Positions 1 through 6,032 of a stretch of 7,247 bases of DNA are shown here, piece after piece. Position 1 is the first letter of the stretch, and every line of letters begins with the position of its first letter. The position numbers and the translations under genes are program-made. Source of the stretch: Endomicrobiia bacterium (lineage in GTDB: Bacteria; Elusimicrobiota; Endomicrobiia; Endomicrobiales; Endomicrobiaceae); contig BNVT01000058.1 in assembly GCA_025998295.1 (NCBI GenBank), forward strand, positions 1 to 7,247, given 5' to 3'. The notes under the pieces were generated by a model. It was not told the DNA's origin and ran no database searches. It worked only from the letters and a program-made list of their open reading frames with translations.

Positions 1-206
1 TCAAGAATTATGATATATAAAGATAGAGTTATATAAGACAGAATTAAAAGCCTATGTAATCTTATAAGCACTTAGCGGTAAGCCTTGGGGCGTTGGGGAA
101 CTCTCACTTATCATTACATGAATCTTTGAAATCAGACCAATGCCATTAAATCAGGGGGCTCCAGTAAATGAGCCTCCGCACAGCAAGACGCGCTGTATCA
201 GCAGCA
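1..206. other. Gene-free left flank, unassigned
   Basis: I see no supportable gene here. The first ~60 bases are very AT-rich. Positions 60-149 form a short open frame on the plus strand (SYKHLAVSLGALGNSHLSLH at its start, stop TAA at 147) with no start codon. It could be the worn tail of an older gene, but I do not recognise it. From about 150 the base composition becomes GC-richer and hairpin-prone. This sequence has no visible counterpart in front of the right-hand repeat copy, so it appears to lie outside that repeat. Confidence 0.5.
154..177. other. GC-rich hairpin
   Basis: Positions 154-161 (GGGGGCTC) can pair with 170-177 (GAGCCTCC) as an 8-bp stem with one G-U pair and an 8-nt loop. 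No T-run follows on the plus strand and no A-run precedes it, so it is not a standard intrinsic terminator. It may be part of a decayed mobile-element end or a structured RNA, but nothing else in the sequence decides between these. Confidence 0.5.
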
Positions 207-280
207 GAAATTGAAGAACTGCAATTGTTCTTGTCCAAACTCTATGTTCGTAGCGTTGTTAAATTTCTTTTGTTATTTGA

Positions 281-389
281 ATTAGGCTATTACAACGCTC
301 TAAATTCCAAATATAGCTTTTCTATGCTTTTTTGGGCGTTACAAAATGATAGTTATGCTGTCCACTTTTAAGCGTTTCCATAGCCTAAT
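281..389. repeat. 19-nt inverted repeat inside copy L
   Basis: Arm 281-299 (ATTAGGCTATTACAACGCT) is the reverse complement of arm 371-389 (AGCGTTTCCATAGCCTAAT) at 16 of 19 positions. The three mismatches sit together in the middle. The left arm can instead pair with an upstream segment: AGCGTTGT at 252-259 is the exact complement of ACAACGCT at 292-299, so two folds are mutually exclusive. This is what a structured transcript or a foldback element would look like; nothing shows that it is transcribed. Confidence 0.75.
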
Positions 390-408
390 TCTACTACTTT
401 AAGCGGTT

Positions 409-429
409 CCCCGCAGCTTGCTTATGGGG
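409..429. other. Decayed GC hairpin at the 3' end of copy L
   Basis: CCCCGCA (409-415) faces TATGGGG (423-429) across the 7-nt loop GCTTGCT, with one G-U pair and one mismatch. Comparison with the right copy (7093-7113) gives a symmetric consensus with arms CCCCGCA and TGCGGGG. Copy L therefore carries two transitions in its 3' arm. No T-run follows, so I do not call it a terminator. Confidence 0.6.
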
Positions 430-510
430 CAATAGTTTAACAATTAAGTAGTTATCATAAAAACAAGCAAAAAGAAGATCTTGTTTTCGTTATGCTTGAG
501 AGTTAAGTTG

Positions 511-516
511 AAAGGA
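511..516 (+). promoter_or_regulatory. Ribosome binding site of etfB
   Basis: AAAGGA lies 7 nt before the ATG at 524, a standard Shine-Dalgarno arrangement that supports this start. Between the repeat and this site (444-510) I see no convincing -35/-10 pair. Confidence 0.75.
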
Positions 517-523
517 TGGAAAA

Positions 524-1318
524 ATGAATATAATTGTTTGCATTAAGCAGGTGCCTAGCACGACTAATGTGCAAATTGATCCTGAAAATGGTAGACTCGA
601 AAGAGACGGTGTAGAATCCACAATAAATCCTTTTGATGAATATGCCATAGAAGAAGGCGTAAGAATTAAGGAAAGAATTGGAGGAAAGGTTAGTGTTGTT
701 ACAATGGGTCCCCCCCAGGCTGAATATGCTTTAAGAGAAGCCGTTTCGAAGGGAATAGATGAAGCTGTTTTGGTAAGTGATAGAGCTTTTGGCGGAGCGG
801 ATACTCTAGCAACATCTTACACTTTATCATTGGCAATAAAAACTATTGGATATTATGACATCATAATTTGCGGAAAGCAGGCATCTGATGGCGATACTGC
901 TCAAGTTGGTCCAGGAATTGCGGAAATGCTTAATATCCCACATATAGCTTATGTTAAAAAAATAGAAGCTGTTGATGATAAACTGATTAGAGTTGAAAGA
1001 ATGATGGAGGATGGGTATGATTTGATAGAAAGCCCAGTTCCTGTCCTTTTAACAGTTGTTAAAGAAATAAATAATCCTAGAGTTGCATCGCTTAAAGGTA
1101 AAATGGCTGCTAAAAAGGCTGTTATTAAAGTGCTTGATGCTGCTGCTATTGGTGCTGATATTAAAAAAACGGGTCTTAATGGATCTCCCACTCAGGTTAT
1201 GAAAGTTTTTACACCGCCAAAGAGAACTGGTGGAGAAAAATTTGTTGGTAAAGCTCACGAAGTTGCTGCTGCTTTGGTTAAGAGATTGTCGGATGTTGGA
1301 ATTATATACAAAGAATAA
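524..1318 (+). CDS. etfB: Electron transfer flavoprotein, beta subunit
   Basis: This is the beta subunit of an EtfAB heterodimer, a cytoplasmic flavoprotein that passes electrons between acyl-CoA-type dehydrogenases or NADH and other carriers. The 264-residue length is normal. The N-terminus MNIIVCIKQVP is typical. The nucleotide/flavin-binding motifs are TMGPPQAEYALRE (60-72), SDRAFGGADTLATSYT (85-100) and GKQASDGDTAQVGPG (117-131), followed by GSPTQVMK (220-227). The GGADTLATSYT and TMGPP motifs resemble the FAD-bifurcating Etf group known from Acidaminococcus and clostridia; assignment to that group is inference. EtfB normally needs EtfA, almost always encoded directly next to it. Here the next gene is nadE, and no etfA or dehydrogenase gene is in the window. 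The frame is intact and shows no sign of decay. Confidence 0.95.
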   Translation: MNIIVCIKQVPSTTNVQIDPENGRLERDGVESTINPFDEYAIEEGVRIKERIGGKVSVVTMGPPQAEYALREAVSKGIDEAVLVSDRAFGGADTLATSYTLSLAIKTIGYYDIIICGKQASDGDTAQVGPGIAEMLNIPHIAYVKKIEAVDDKLIRVERMMEDGYDLIESPVPVLLTVVKEINNPRVASLKGKMAAKKAVIKVLDAAAIGADIKKTGLNGSPTQVMKVFTPPKRTGGEKFVGKAHEVAAALVKRLSDVGIIYKE

Positions 1319-1386
1319 AATTACAAAACAAAGGTGGAGAAAATAAATTAGTAGTCGAATTCGTTAAAAACGGTGTAGCGTATATA
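1319..1386 (+). other. Short gap with an orphan ribosome binding site (possible lost etfA)
   Basis: AAAGGTGGAG at 1330-1339 is a strong Shine-Dalgarno sequence, but no ATG, GTG or TTG follows at the proper distance. The triplet at 1347 is ATT, and that frame stops at TAA six codons later. The site is 47 nt before the nadE ATG, too far to serve it directly. Position and strength fit the start of a lost gene behind etfB, most naturally etfA, whose body would have been deleted; this is inference. The nadE start itself has only a weak GGTG (1372-1375) in front of it. Confidence 0.4.
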
Positions 1387-3309
1387 ATGAAAATAGCACT
1401 GACGCAAATGCGCGTTAAACAAGGAAATCCTAGAGAAAATTATCAAAACTTAGTATCGTTTGCAAAAAAGGCTAAAAACCTTGGTGCAGATTTGGTAGCT
1501 TTCCCCGAAATGTGTATACCGGGGTATCTAATGAGTGACAGATGGACGGAAGACGAATTTGTCGATGAGCTTTTATCGTACAATGATAAAATAAGTGATT
1601 TGGCAAAAGAAGTCGATATAATTGTTGTCTACGGCAATATTGATCTAGGAGATGGAAAAAATGAGGACGGTAGAGTAAGAAAATATAATGCGGTCTATGT
1701 GGCGCAGTCAGGAAATATAATTGTAAGAAGAAAATCTTTGCTTCCTAATTATAGAATGTTTGATGATAAAAGATATTTTTCATCAGATGCTTTGGAATCT
1801 TATGAGCTAAGTACTTGCGATGTAGTAACGCTTTCCAGCGGAATGAAAATAGGATTGGAAATTTGTGAAGATTTATGGAGCAGTGATTATAAAATCAATC
1901 CTACGCAAGAGCTAATTAAGCAGGGAGCGGAATTTATTATAAATATCTCAGCATCTCCGTTTTCTGTAGGCAAATCGATAGCCAGAGACAACAGAATAAA
2001 AGAATTGAAAAATTTAGTAGGTGACAAATTTGTGCCGTTCTATTACGTAAACTGTGTAGGGACACAAAATAATGGCAAAGCCATAGTCACATTTGACGGC
2101 GATAGTAGGGTTTACTCCAGAGCAGGAGAAAGGCAATGGGCGACTCTTATCGACAATCTCGATCAACCAGTATTTGACAGACTCAAACTTGATGAAGGAA
2201 TAAAACCTAAGGATTTTGAACCTCTTGAAATAGCTCCTTATCAGGAGGGTTTGATTGTAATAAATAAGGACTCTTATTATACGCATATCACAGAGAATTT
2301 TCTGTCTCGAAACAATAATCGTAAAAATCTTTCTCAGGTAGAACAAAAGTTTTTAGCAGTACAAGAGGCCTATAAATCTATGGACGAAATGCTAGGTAAT
2401 CCTAAGTATGTGTTTGGATTATCCGGTGGTATAGATTCTGCATTGAATATGGTTTTATGTTCTTTGGCTGTAGGAAAAAGTAAAATTTTAGCTTACAACC
2501 TTCCAACATTTTACAATTCAGACAAAACAAAGCAGGCGGCTTCAAAACTATGCGATAGGCTTAGCGTTAAATTAAAATTTATTGCAATTAATGACATTTT
2601 AGAAGAGTTTAATAAAACTTTAACGCAAGGATCCAATCTTAAATCTATAACGGAAGAAAATCTTCAAGCAAGAATCAGAACTATAATTTTAATGGCGCAG
2701 ACTTCAGAAAATAATGCCGTATTGATAAATAATACAAATAAGGTGGAACTTGCCTTAGGGTATGGCACTCTTTATGGTGATTTGGCAGGTGCGTGGTGTC
2801 CTTTAGGGGATTTAACAAAGACAGAAATATGGGAAATGGCTAGGTACATAAACTCTTCTTATGGACAAATAATACCTCAAGAGTTAATACCTGACAAGAA
2901 CTATAAGTTTAATATTGGTCAGATATTGCCTTCGGCAGAATTAAAAGAAAATCAATTTGACCCTATGATATGGGGTTTTGACGATTGGCTTTTGGAACAA
3001 TTTATGGAATATAAAAAACAGACGCCGGAAAAAATACTTAAAACATATCTCAAAACAAAGCATAGTTGTATGGAAGAAAACAATATGTTTGATAAATACG
3101 GCATGAAAAATTCTATTAAGTTTATTGAGCATATCGAATGGTTTTTTAATAAGTTATATGCCAATGTATTCAAACGCATTCAAGCACCTCCAGTGTTAGT
3201 ATTGTCAAAGTCGGCATTTGGGGGAGACTATAGGGAATCGCAATATAAGTACAAGTTTAGTAGCAGCTATCAAAAGTTAAAAGAAGAAATATTACAAAGC
3301 GATGCTTGA
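1387..3309 (+). CDS. nadE: Glutamine-dependent NAD+ synthetase
   Basis: This enzyme makes NAD+ from nicotinic acid adenine dinucleotide, ATP and glutamine in the cytoplasm, the last step of NAD biosynthesis. It is the two-domain, 640-residue form. The N-terminal nitrilase-type glutaminase domain (about 1-275) has the triad E41 (FPEMCIPGY), K116 (RRKSLLPNY) and C160 (LEICEDLW), which releases ammonia. The C-terminal synthetase domain (from about 320) has the ATP P-loop SGGIDS (346-351), ENLQARIR (424-431), TNKVELALGYGTLYGD (450-465) and the terminal SAFGGDYRESQ (609-619). All key residues are present and the length is normal. The ATG at 1387 gives the expected MKIALTQ start; no other start codon lies upstream in frame before the etfB stop. 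The ribosome binding site is weak. It probably shares a transcript with etfB, without functional connection. Confidence 0.97.
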   Translation: MKIALTQMRVKQGNPRENYQNLVSFAKKAKNLGADLVAFPEMCIPGYLMSDRWTEDEFVDELLSYNDKISDLAKEVDIIVVYGNIDLGDGKNEDGRVRKYNAVYVAQSGNIIVRRKSLLPNYRMFDDKRYFSSDALESYELSTCDVVTLSSGMKIGLEICEDLWSSDYKINPTQELIKQGAEFIINISASPFSVGKSIARDNRIKELKNLVGDKFVPFYYVNCVGTQNNGKAIVTFDGDSRVYSRAGERQWATLIDNLDQPVFDRLKLDEGIKPKDFEPLEIAPYQEGLIVINKDSYYTHITENFLSRNNNRKNLSQVEQKFLAVQEAYKSMDEMLGNPKYVFGLSGGIDSALNMVLCSLAVGKSKILAYNLPTFYNSDKTKQAASKLCDRLSVKLKFIAINDILEEFNKTLTQGSNLKSITEENLQARIRTIILMAQTSENNAVLINNTNKVELALGYGTLYGDLAGAWCPLGDLTKTEIWEMARYINSSYGQIIPQELIPDKNYKFNIGQILPSAELKENQFDPMIWGFDDWLLEQFMEYKKQTPEKILKTYLKTKHSCMEENNMFDKYGMKNSIKFIEHIEWFFNKLYANVFKRIQAPPVLVLSKSAFGGDYRESQYKYKFSSSYQKLKEEILQSDA

Positions 3310-3452
3310 TTATGGCTGGTCATCTCATTAGAAATCAAAGATTCGTTTTTCTTAACGCCAGGCCTAACAAGGCATTCGAGGGTAAATTTAAACGACGAAG
3401 CAACACGGCATGTGTTTTGCCTTGAGATTCCACAGTGTATCGACGTACTACA
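3310..3452. repeat. Convergent gap, probable decayed palindromic intergenic repeat
   Basis: These 143 bases separate the converging nadE and queD. G+C is about 42% by hand count, above the neighbouring genes. The pieces GGCATTCGAGGG (3371-3382), CGACGAAGCAA (3393-3403) and TTGAGATTCCACA (3422-3434) recall the CATTGCGAG / GACGAAGCAAT / GAGATTGC blocks of palindromic intergenic repeats common in many bacteria. The match is by memory and the element would be worn. A hairpin can form from 3400-3406 (GCAACAC) and 3412-3420 (GTGTTTTGC) with a 2-nt bulge. The nadE frame stays open after its stop through this whole gap, but the family ends at the stop, so I do not call a gene. No clear terminator with a T-run is visible for either strand. 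Confidence 0.4.
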
Positions 3453-3824
3453 TCAAGAAAAACTAACCATTGTTGATGAAGATTGGCTTTCCCATACCTC
3501 AACTTCAAATGCTTTTGCATCTTTAGTTTCTACAAGTTTAAGCTGCTCCAAAATAAATGATGCAATATTTTCAGCTGTAGGGTTGATTTTATCAAAAGGG
3601 GCAATCTCATTTAAAAACTTATGATCTAAGTAAGAAATGATTTTACCTAAATGTTTTTTTATATCGCTAAAATCTATAAGCATGCCTTGACTGTTAAGTT
3701 CAGTACCGCAAAAAGTGATTTTTACTTTCCAATTATGCCCATGTAAATTCTCGCATTTGCCTTTATATTCTCTTAAACGATGAGCGGAAGAAAAACTTTT
3801 TGCAACAGAAAGTTTATATTTCAT
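3453..3824 (-). CDS. queD: 6-carboxy-5,6,7,8-tetrahydropterin synthase
   Basis: QueD converts 7,8-dihydroneopterin triphosphate to 6-carboxytetrahydropterin, the second step toward the 7-deazaguanine core of queuosine in tRNA. At 123 residues it has the family's normal length. Zinc ligands are H15 (SSAHRL), H28 and H30 (NLHGHNW). The catalytic cysteine C24 sits in CENLHGH, the arrangement typical of QueD as opposed to eukaryotic pyruvoyl-tetrahydropterin synthase. D68-H69 (LDHKFLN) and E113 (VWES) complete the active site. The start overlaps the murI stop as ATGA, and GGAG lies 5 nt upstream inside murI, so translation is probably coupled but has its own good ribosome binding site. No other queuosine gene (queC, queE, queF, tgt) is in the window. 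Other members of this family exist, but the Cys placement makes QueD the best call. Confidence 0.93.
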   Translation of the reverse strand: MKYKLSVAKSFSSAHRLREYKGKCENLHGHNWKVKITFCGTELNSQGMLIDFSDIKKHLGKIISYLDHKFLNEIAPFDKINPTAENIASFILEQLKLVETKDAKAFEVEVWESQSSSTMVSFS

Positions 3825-4624
3825 ATTTGCTCCATTTCTACTTTCTTAACGACGGATATTCTTTTTGAAAAAAATCTGCTGCCTATCATTTGGAATTTCT
3901 CTGGATTATCGCTTACATAAAATTTTAAAAACTTTTTGCTTTTTCCTGAGGAAAGCAAAGATTTTTGTATTAAAACATTTTTAACTTCTTGAGCTGTAGC
4001 CTTTGCGGAATCTATAAGAACAACGCCGTTACCTATGTTTTTTTCTAAAGTCTTCCTCAAAAGAGGATAATGCGTACAGCCTAAAATTAAAGTATCTATA
4101 TTTTTGCTTAAAAGAGGTTTTATGTATTTTTTTACTACGCTGTCTGCAATTTCGCCCTCAACCCAACCCTCTTCAACTAAAGGGACAAACAATGCGCAAG
4201 ACTGTTGATAGACATCGGATTTGGAAATTTTATTTATCTCTTTAGGATAAGATTTACTACTTATTGTACCGTCCGTACCTATAATGCCTATTTTTTTATT
4301 TTTTGACATAGACACAGCGGCTTTTGATCCTGGTTCTATTACGCCTATTATAGACACTTTAAAAGTTTTTTGTAAAACCGACAAAGCAAAAGCAGATGCT
4401 GTGTTACAAGCTATTACAATCATCTTCACTTTATTTTTAATTAAAAATGACGATATTCTTTTTGAAAATTTTATTATAGCTTTTTTTGATTTTGTCCCAT
4501 AAGGCACATGTGCGGTATCTCCAAAATAAATAAGATTTTCCAAGGGAAGAGCTTTATTTATTGCAGACATTACCGTTAAACCGCCAAAACCTGAATCAAA
4601 AATACCTATGGGATTATTATTCAT
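3821..4624 (-). CDS. murI: Glutamate racemase
   Basis: MurI interconverts L- and D-glutamate in the cytoplasm, supplying D-glutamate for the peptidoglycan stem peptide. I use the ATG at 4624 (267 residues) because MNNNPIGIFDSGFGGLTV is the normal family beginning; an upstream in-frame ATG at 4651 would add nine Lys/Ser-rich residues. Motifs are DSGFGG (10-15), YFGDTAHVPYG (33-43), catalytic C73 in IACNTASA, EPGSKAA (97-103), and catalytic C183 plus H185 in LGCTHYPLL. Both catalytic cysteines are present and the length is normal. The start overlaps the end of the amidase gene by 8 nt, with only a weak AGAG in front. The end overlaps queD. Together with the upstream amidase this forms a cell-wall pair inside the operon. 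Confidence 0.95.
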   Translation of the reverse strand: MNNNPIGIFDSGFGGLTVMSAINKALPLENLIYFGDTAHVPYGTKSKKAIIKFSKRISSFLIKNKVKMIVIACNTASAFALSVLQKTFKVSIIGVIEPGSKAAVSMSKNKKIGIIGTDGTISSKSYPKEINKISKSDVYQQSCALFVPLVEEGWVEGEIADSVVKKYIKPLLSKNIDTLILGCTHYPLLRKTLEKNIGNGVVLIDSAKATAQEVKNVLIQKSLLSSGKSKKFLKFYVSDNPEKFQMIGSRFFSKRISVVKKVEMEQI

Positions 4625-6032
4625 TGTTTTGCTCTTTTGTTTTTTTTTCATAATATTTCACTACCCCTTGATATATGGCATCTGCTATTGCTGCACGAAA
4701 TTTTTTTGAACGGAGTTTTTCTTCCTCTTTATAATTTGTTAAAAAAGCGCATTCTACGAGTACAGCAGGCATCTGAGCTCCTCTTAATACATAGAAATTT
4801 GCTTGTTTTACACCTCTATTACGTATCTCTAGTCTGCTTGAAGCTTCAGCAGCTATAAAACCGCTCAACTCTGCAGACTCGTTCATATGTTCAGTCGCAA
4901 TCATAGACCACAACATATTTTGAAGTAAAGAGCGTCCTTTGCTAGGTTTCCCCTCTAACCCCAAAACAGAGTTTTCTAGACTTGCAGTTGCAGCTGCATG
5001 TGAATCTGTAGCATTTTCAGACAAGAAATAAATCTCAAATCCGTTAGCTTTTTTGTTAACATTCCCATTACAATGCAAAGATATAAATAAATTTGCATTA
5101 TGTTCATTTGCTATATTTGGTCTTTCAACAAGAGGAATAAATGTATCGTCTTGTCTTGTCAAAACGATTTCGTAATCATCATTATTGCCAAAAATTAATT
5201 TAAGTTCCCGCATTATCTCAAGGTTCATGTCTTTTTCTTTTGTTCCGTTACGACCAATAGTACCAGGGTCTTTTCCACCGTGTCCGGCATCAAGAACTAT
5301 AATTTTTTTGTGTCCATAGTGCTTTTTCTTGTTTTTTGAAGCAATTATCACCGCATCATCAACTATTGCAGAGCTGTCATCAATGATATTGTCGCTTTCA
5401 AATTTTGCAACCGACACTTTTTCAAGATCCTTATTATCTTCGCTATTTTCAATTACAGATACAACTTCGCTTATATGTGCTTGTCCGTATTTTGCAGGAG
5501 GAGTCAAATCCATAGCTCTAGGATTGTCATTTTGCATAGCATCATTAGTATTTGGGTGCTTTACAGCTGAAGTATCTGCTTTGCGTGTTACATTTAACGC
5601 TAAAGATGCTGGATTCCATACAGTATCAGTCCCTGTAATATCTGAAAATTCCATTGAAGTAATAACTTCTGGAGATATGTAGATGTTATTTTTTATTAAT
5701 CTTGAAGGAAGAGACATTTTTTTTGACTTTCTCCCGAATACAACTTCGGTACTGTTTGCTTTGATATCTATCTTCCTATTACCGAAATTCATTGTTACCT
5801 GTAAACTTACAGGTTTCCACTCAAGAGTTGCATTATACAATCCAGCAACTTCTTTAACAGAAAAATATTTTGTTTGAGCTGATACCCTATATGCGCTTAC
5901 TCCACGAAAAGATTTTCCGTTAACAGTTGCATTAACAACATGCGATGGAACAGCTTCTTTTTTTGCCGCATAAGAATACGGGGTAACAAACAACATAAAT
6001 AATGTAACCAATAAAGTATTTAGTTTTTTCAT
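4617..6032 (-). CDS. Exported N-acetylmuramoyl-L-alanine amidase, AmiC type
   Basis: This zinc hydrolase cleaves the bond between N-acetylmuramic acid and L-alanine in peptidoglycan, usually to split daughter cells. It has 471 residues. Residues 1-22 are a signal peptide (KK, hydrophobic LLVTLFMLFV, cleavage likely after SYA at 22). Residues ~30-155 look like a copper-amine-oxidase-N-like, wall-binding domain. A low-complexity linker follows (~155-235). The Amidase_3 catalytic domain runs from 243 to 462, with zinc ligands H251 (DAGHGG), E266 (TKEKDMNLE) and H320 (SLHCN) and catalytic E427 (VLVECAFLTN). The helical insert 338-405, containing TEHMNESAELS, corresponds to the regulatory helix region of AmiB/AmiC proteins, so activation by a partner such as an EnvC/NlpD-type factor is possible but not seen here. 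The ATG overlaps the rpe stop (ATGA) and the 3' end overlaps murI by 8 nt. Confidence 0.94.
   Translation of the reverse strand: MKKLNTLLVTLFMLFVTPYSYAAKKEAVPSHVVNATVNGKSFRGVSAYRVSAQTKYFSVKEVAGLYNATLEWKPVSLQVTMNFGNRKIDIKANSTEVVFGRKSKKMSLPSRLIKNNIYISPEVITSMEFSDITGTDTVWNPASLALNVTRKADTSAVKHPNTNDAMQNDNPRAMDLTPPAKYGQAHISEVVSVIENSEDNKDLEKVSVAKFESDNIIDDSSAIVDDAVIIASKNKKKHYGHKKIIVLDAGHGGKDPGTIGRNGTKEKDMNLEIMRELKLIFGNNDDYEIVLTRQDDTFIPLVERPNIANEHNANLFISLHCNGNVNKKANGFEIYFLSENATDSHAAATASLENSVLGLEGKPSKGRSLLQNMLWSMIATEHMNESAELSGFIAAEASSRLEIRNRGVKQANFYVLRGAQMPAVLVECAFLTNYKEEEKLRSKKFRAAIADAIYQGVVKYYEKKTKEQNNE
4640..4648 (-). other. Nine-adenine slippage-prone tract near the amidase 3' end
   Basis: On the coding (minus) strand there are nine consecutive A residues in the codons for YEKKT, residues 461-465 of the amidase. 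Loss of one A in DNA or in the transcript would move the amidase reading frame into the murI frame with no stop between them, giving an amidase-MurI fusion. In AT-rich symbiont genomes such tracts are known sites of polymerase slippage; here it is only a possibility. Confidence 0.5.

Larger units (their letters stand above)
207..443. repeat. Dispersed structured repeat, copy L
   Basis: This stretch aligns along its whole length with 6879-7124 in the same orientation. Identity is about 85-90% by hand alignment, starting at GAAATTGAAGA and ending at AGTTTAACAA. The copies differ by point changes, a 3-nt indel and about 15-20 extra bases in the right copy. Both contain a 19-nt imperfect inverted repeat and a GC-rich hairpin near the 3' end. 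An open frame (168-371) crosses this copy, but the right copy has a TAA after five shared codons, so the conserved thing is nucleotide sequence and not protein. No transposase and no matching terminal inverted repeats are visible. It is probably a non-autonomous or intergenic repeat family of the host genome. Confidence 0.9.

Noticed and set aside
168..371. 67-codon open frame in the left flank
   Set aside because: It runs through repeat copy L; the matching frame in copy R has a TAA after five shared codons and further stops. There is no ribosome binding site, and the protein resembles nothing I know.
706..712. Run of six C in etfB as a possible frameshift or phase-variation site
   Set aside because: It encodes the conserved Gly-Pro-Pro of the TMGPP motif and the frame is intact on both sides, so it is explained by ordinary coding.
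2014..2346. Open frames antisense to nadE (also 2941-3179), and others antisense to the remaining genes
   Set aside because: They lie opposite well-supported genes with complete catalytic motifs, and show no recognisable domains of their own.
3328..3352. Possible nadE terminator with TTTTTCTT
   Set aside because: Only a very weak AGAAA/TTTCT stem precedes the short T-run, so I cannot support an intrinsic terminator.
3362..3378. attC-like core GCCTAAC in the nadE-queD gap, suggesting an integron cassette site
   Set aside because: No partner GTTRRRY site lies at the proper distance with the required imperfect palindrome, and there is no integrase or cassette array.
4622..4651. Upstream ATG (4651) as murI start
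   Set aside because: It would add nine Lys/Ser-rich residues not typical for the family; ATG 4624 gives the usual N-terminus just ahead of DSGFGG.
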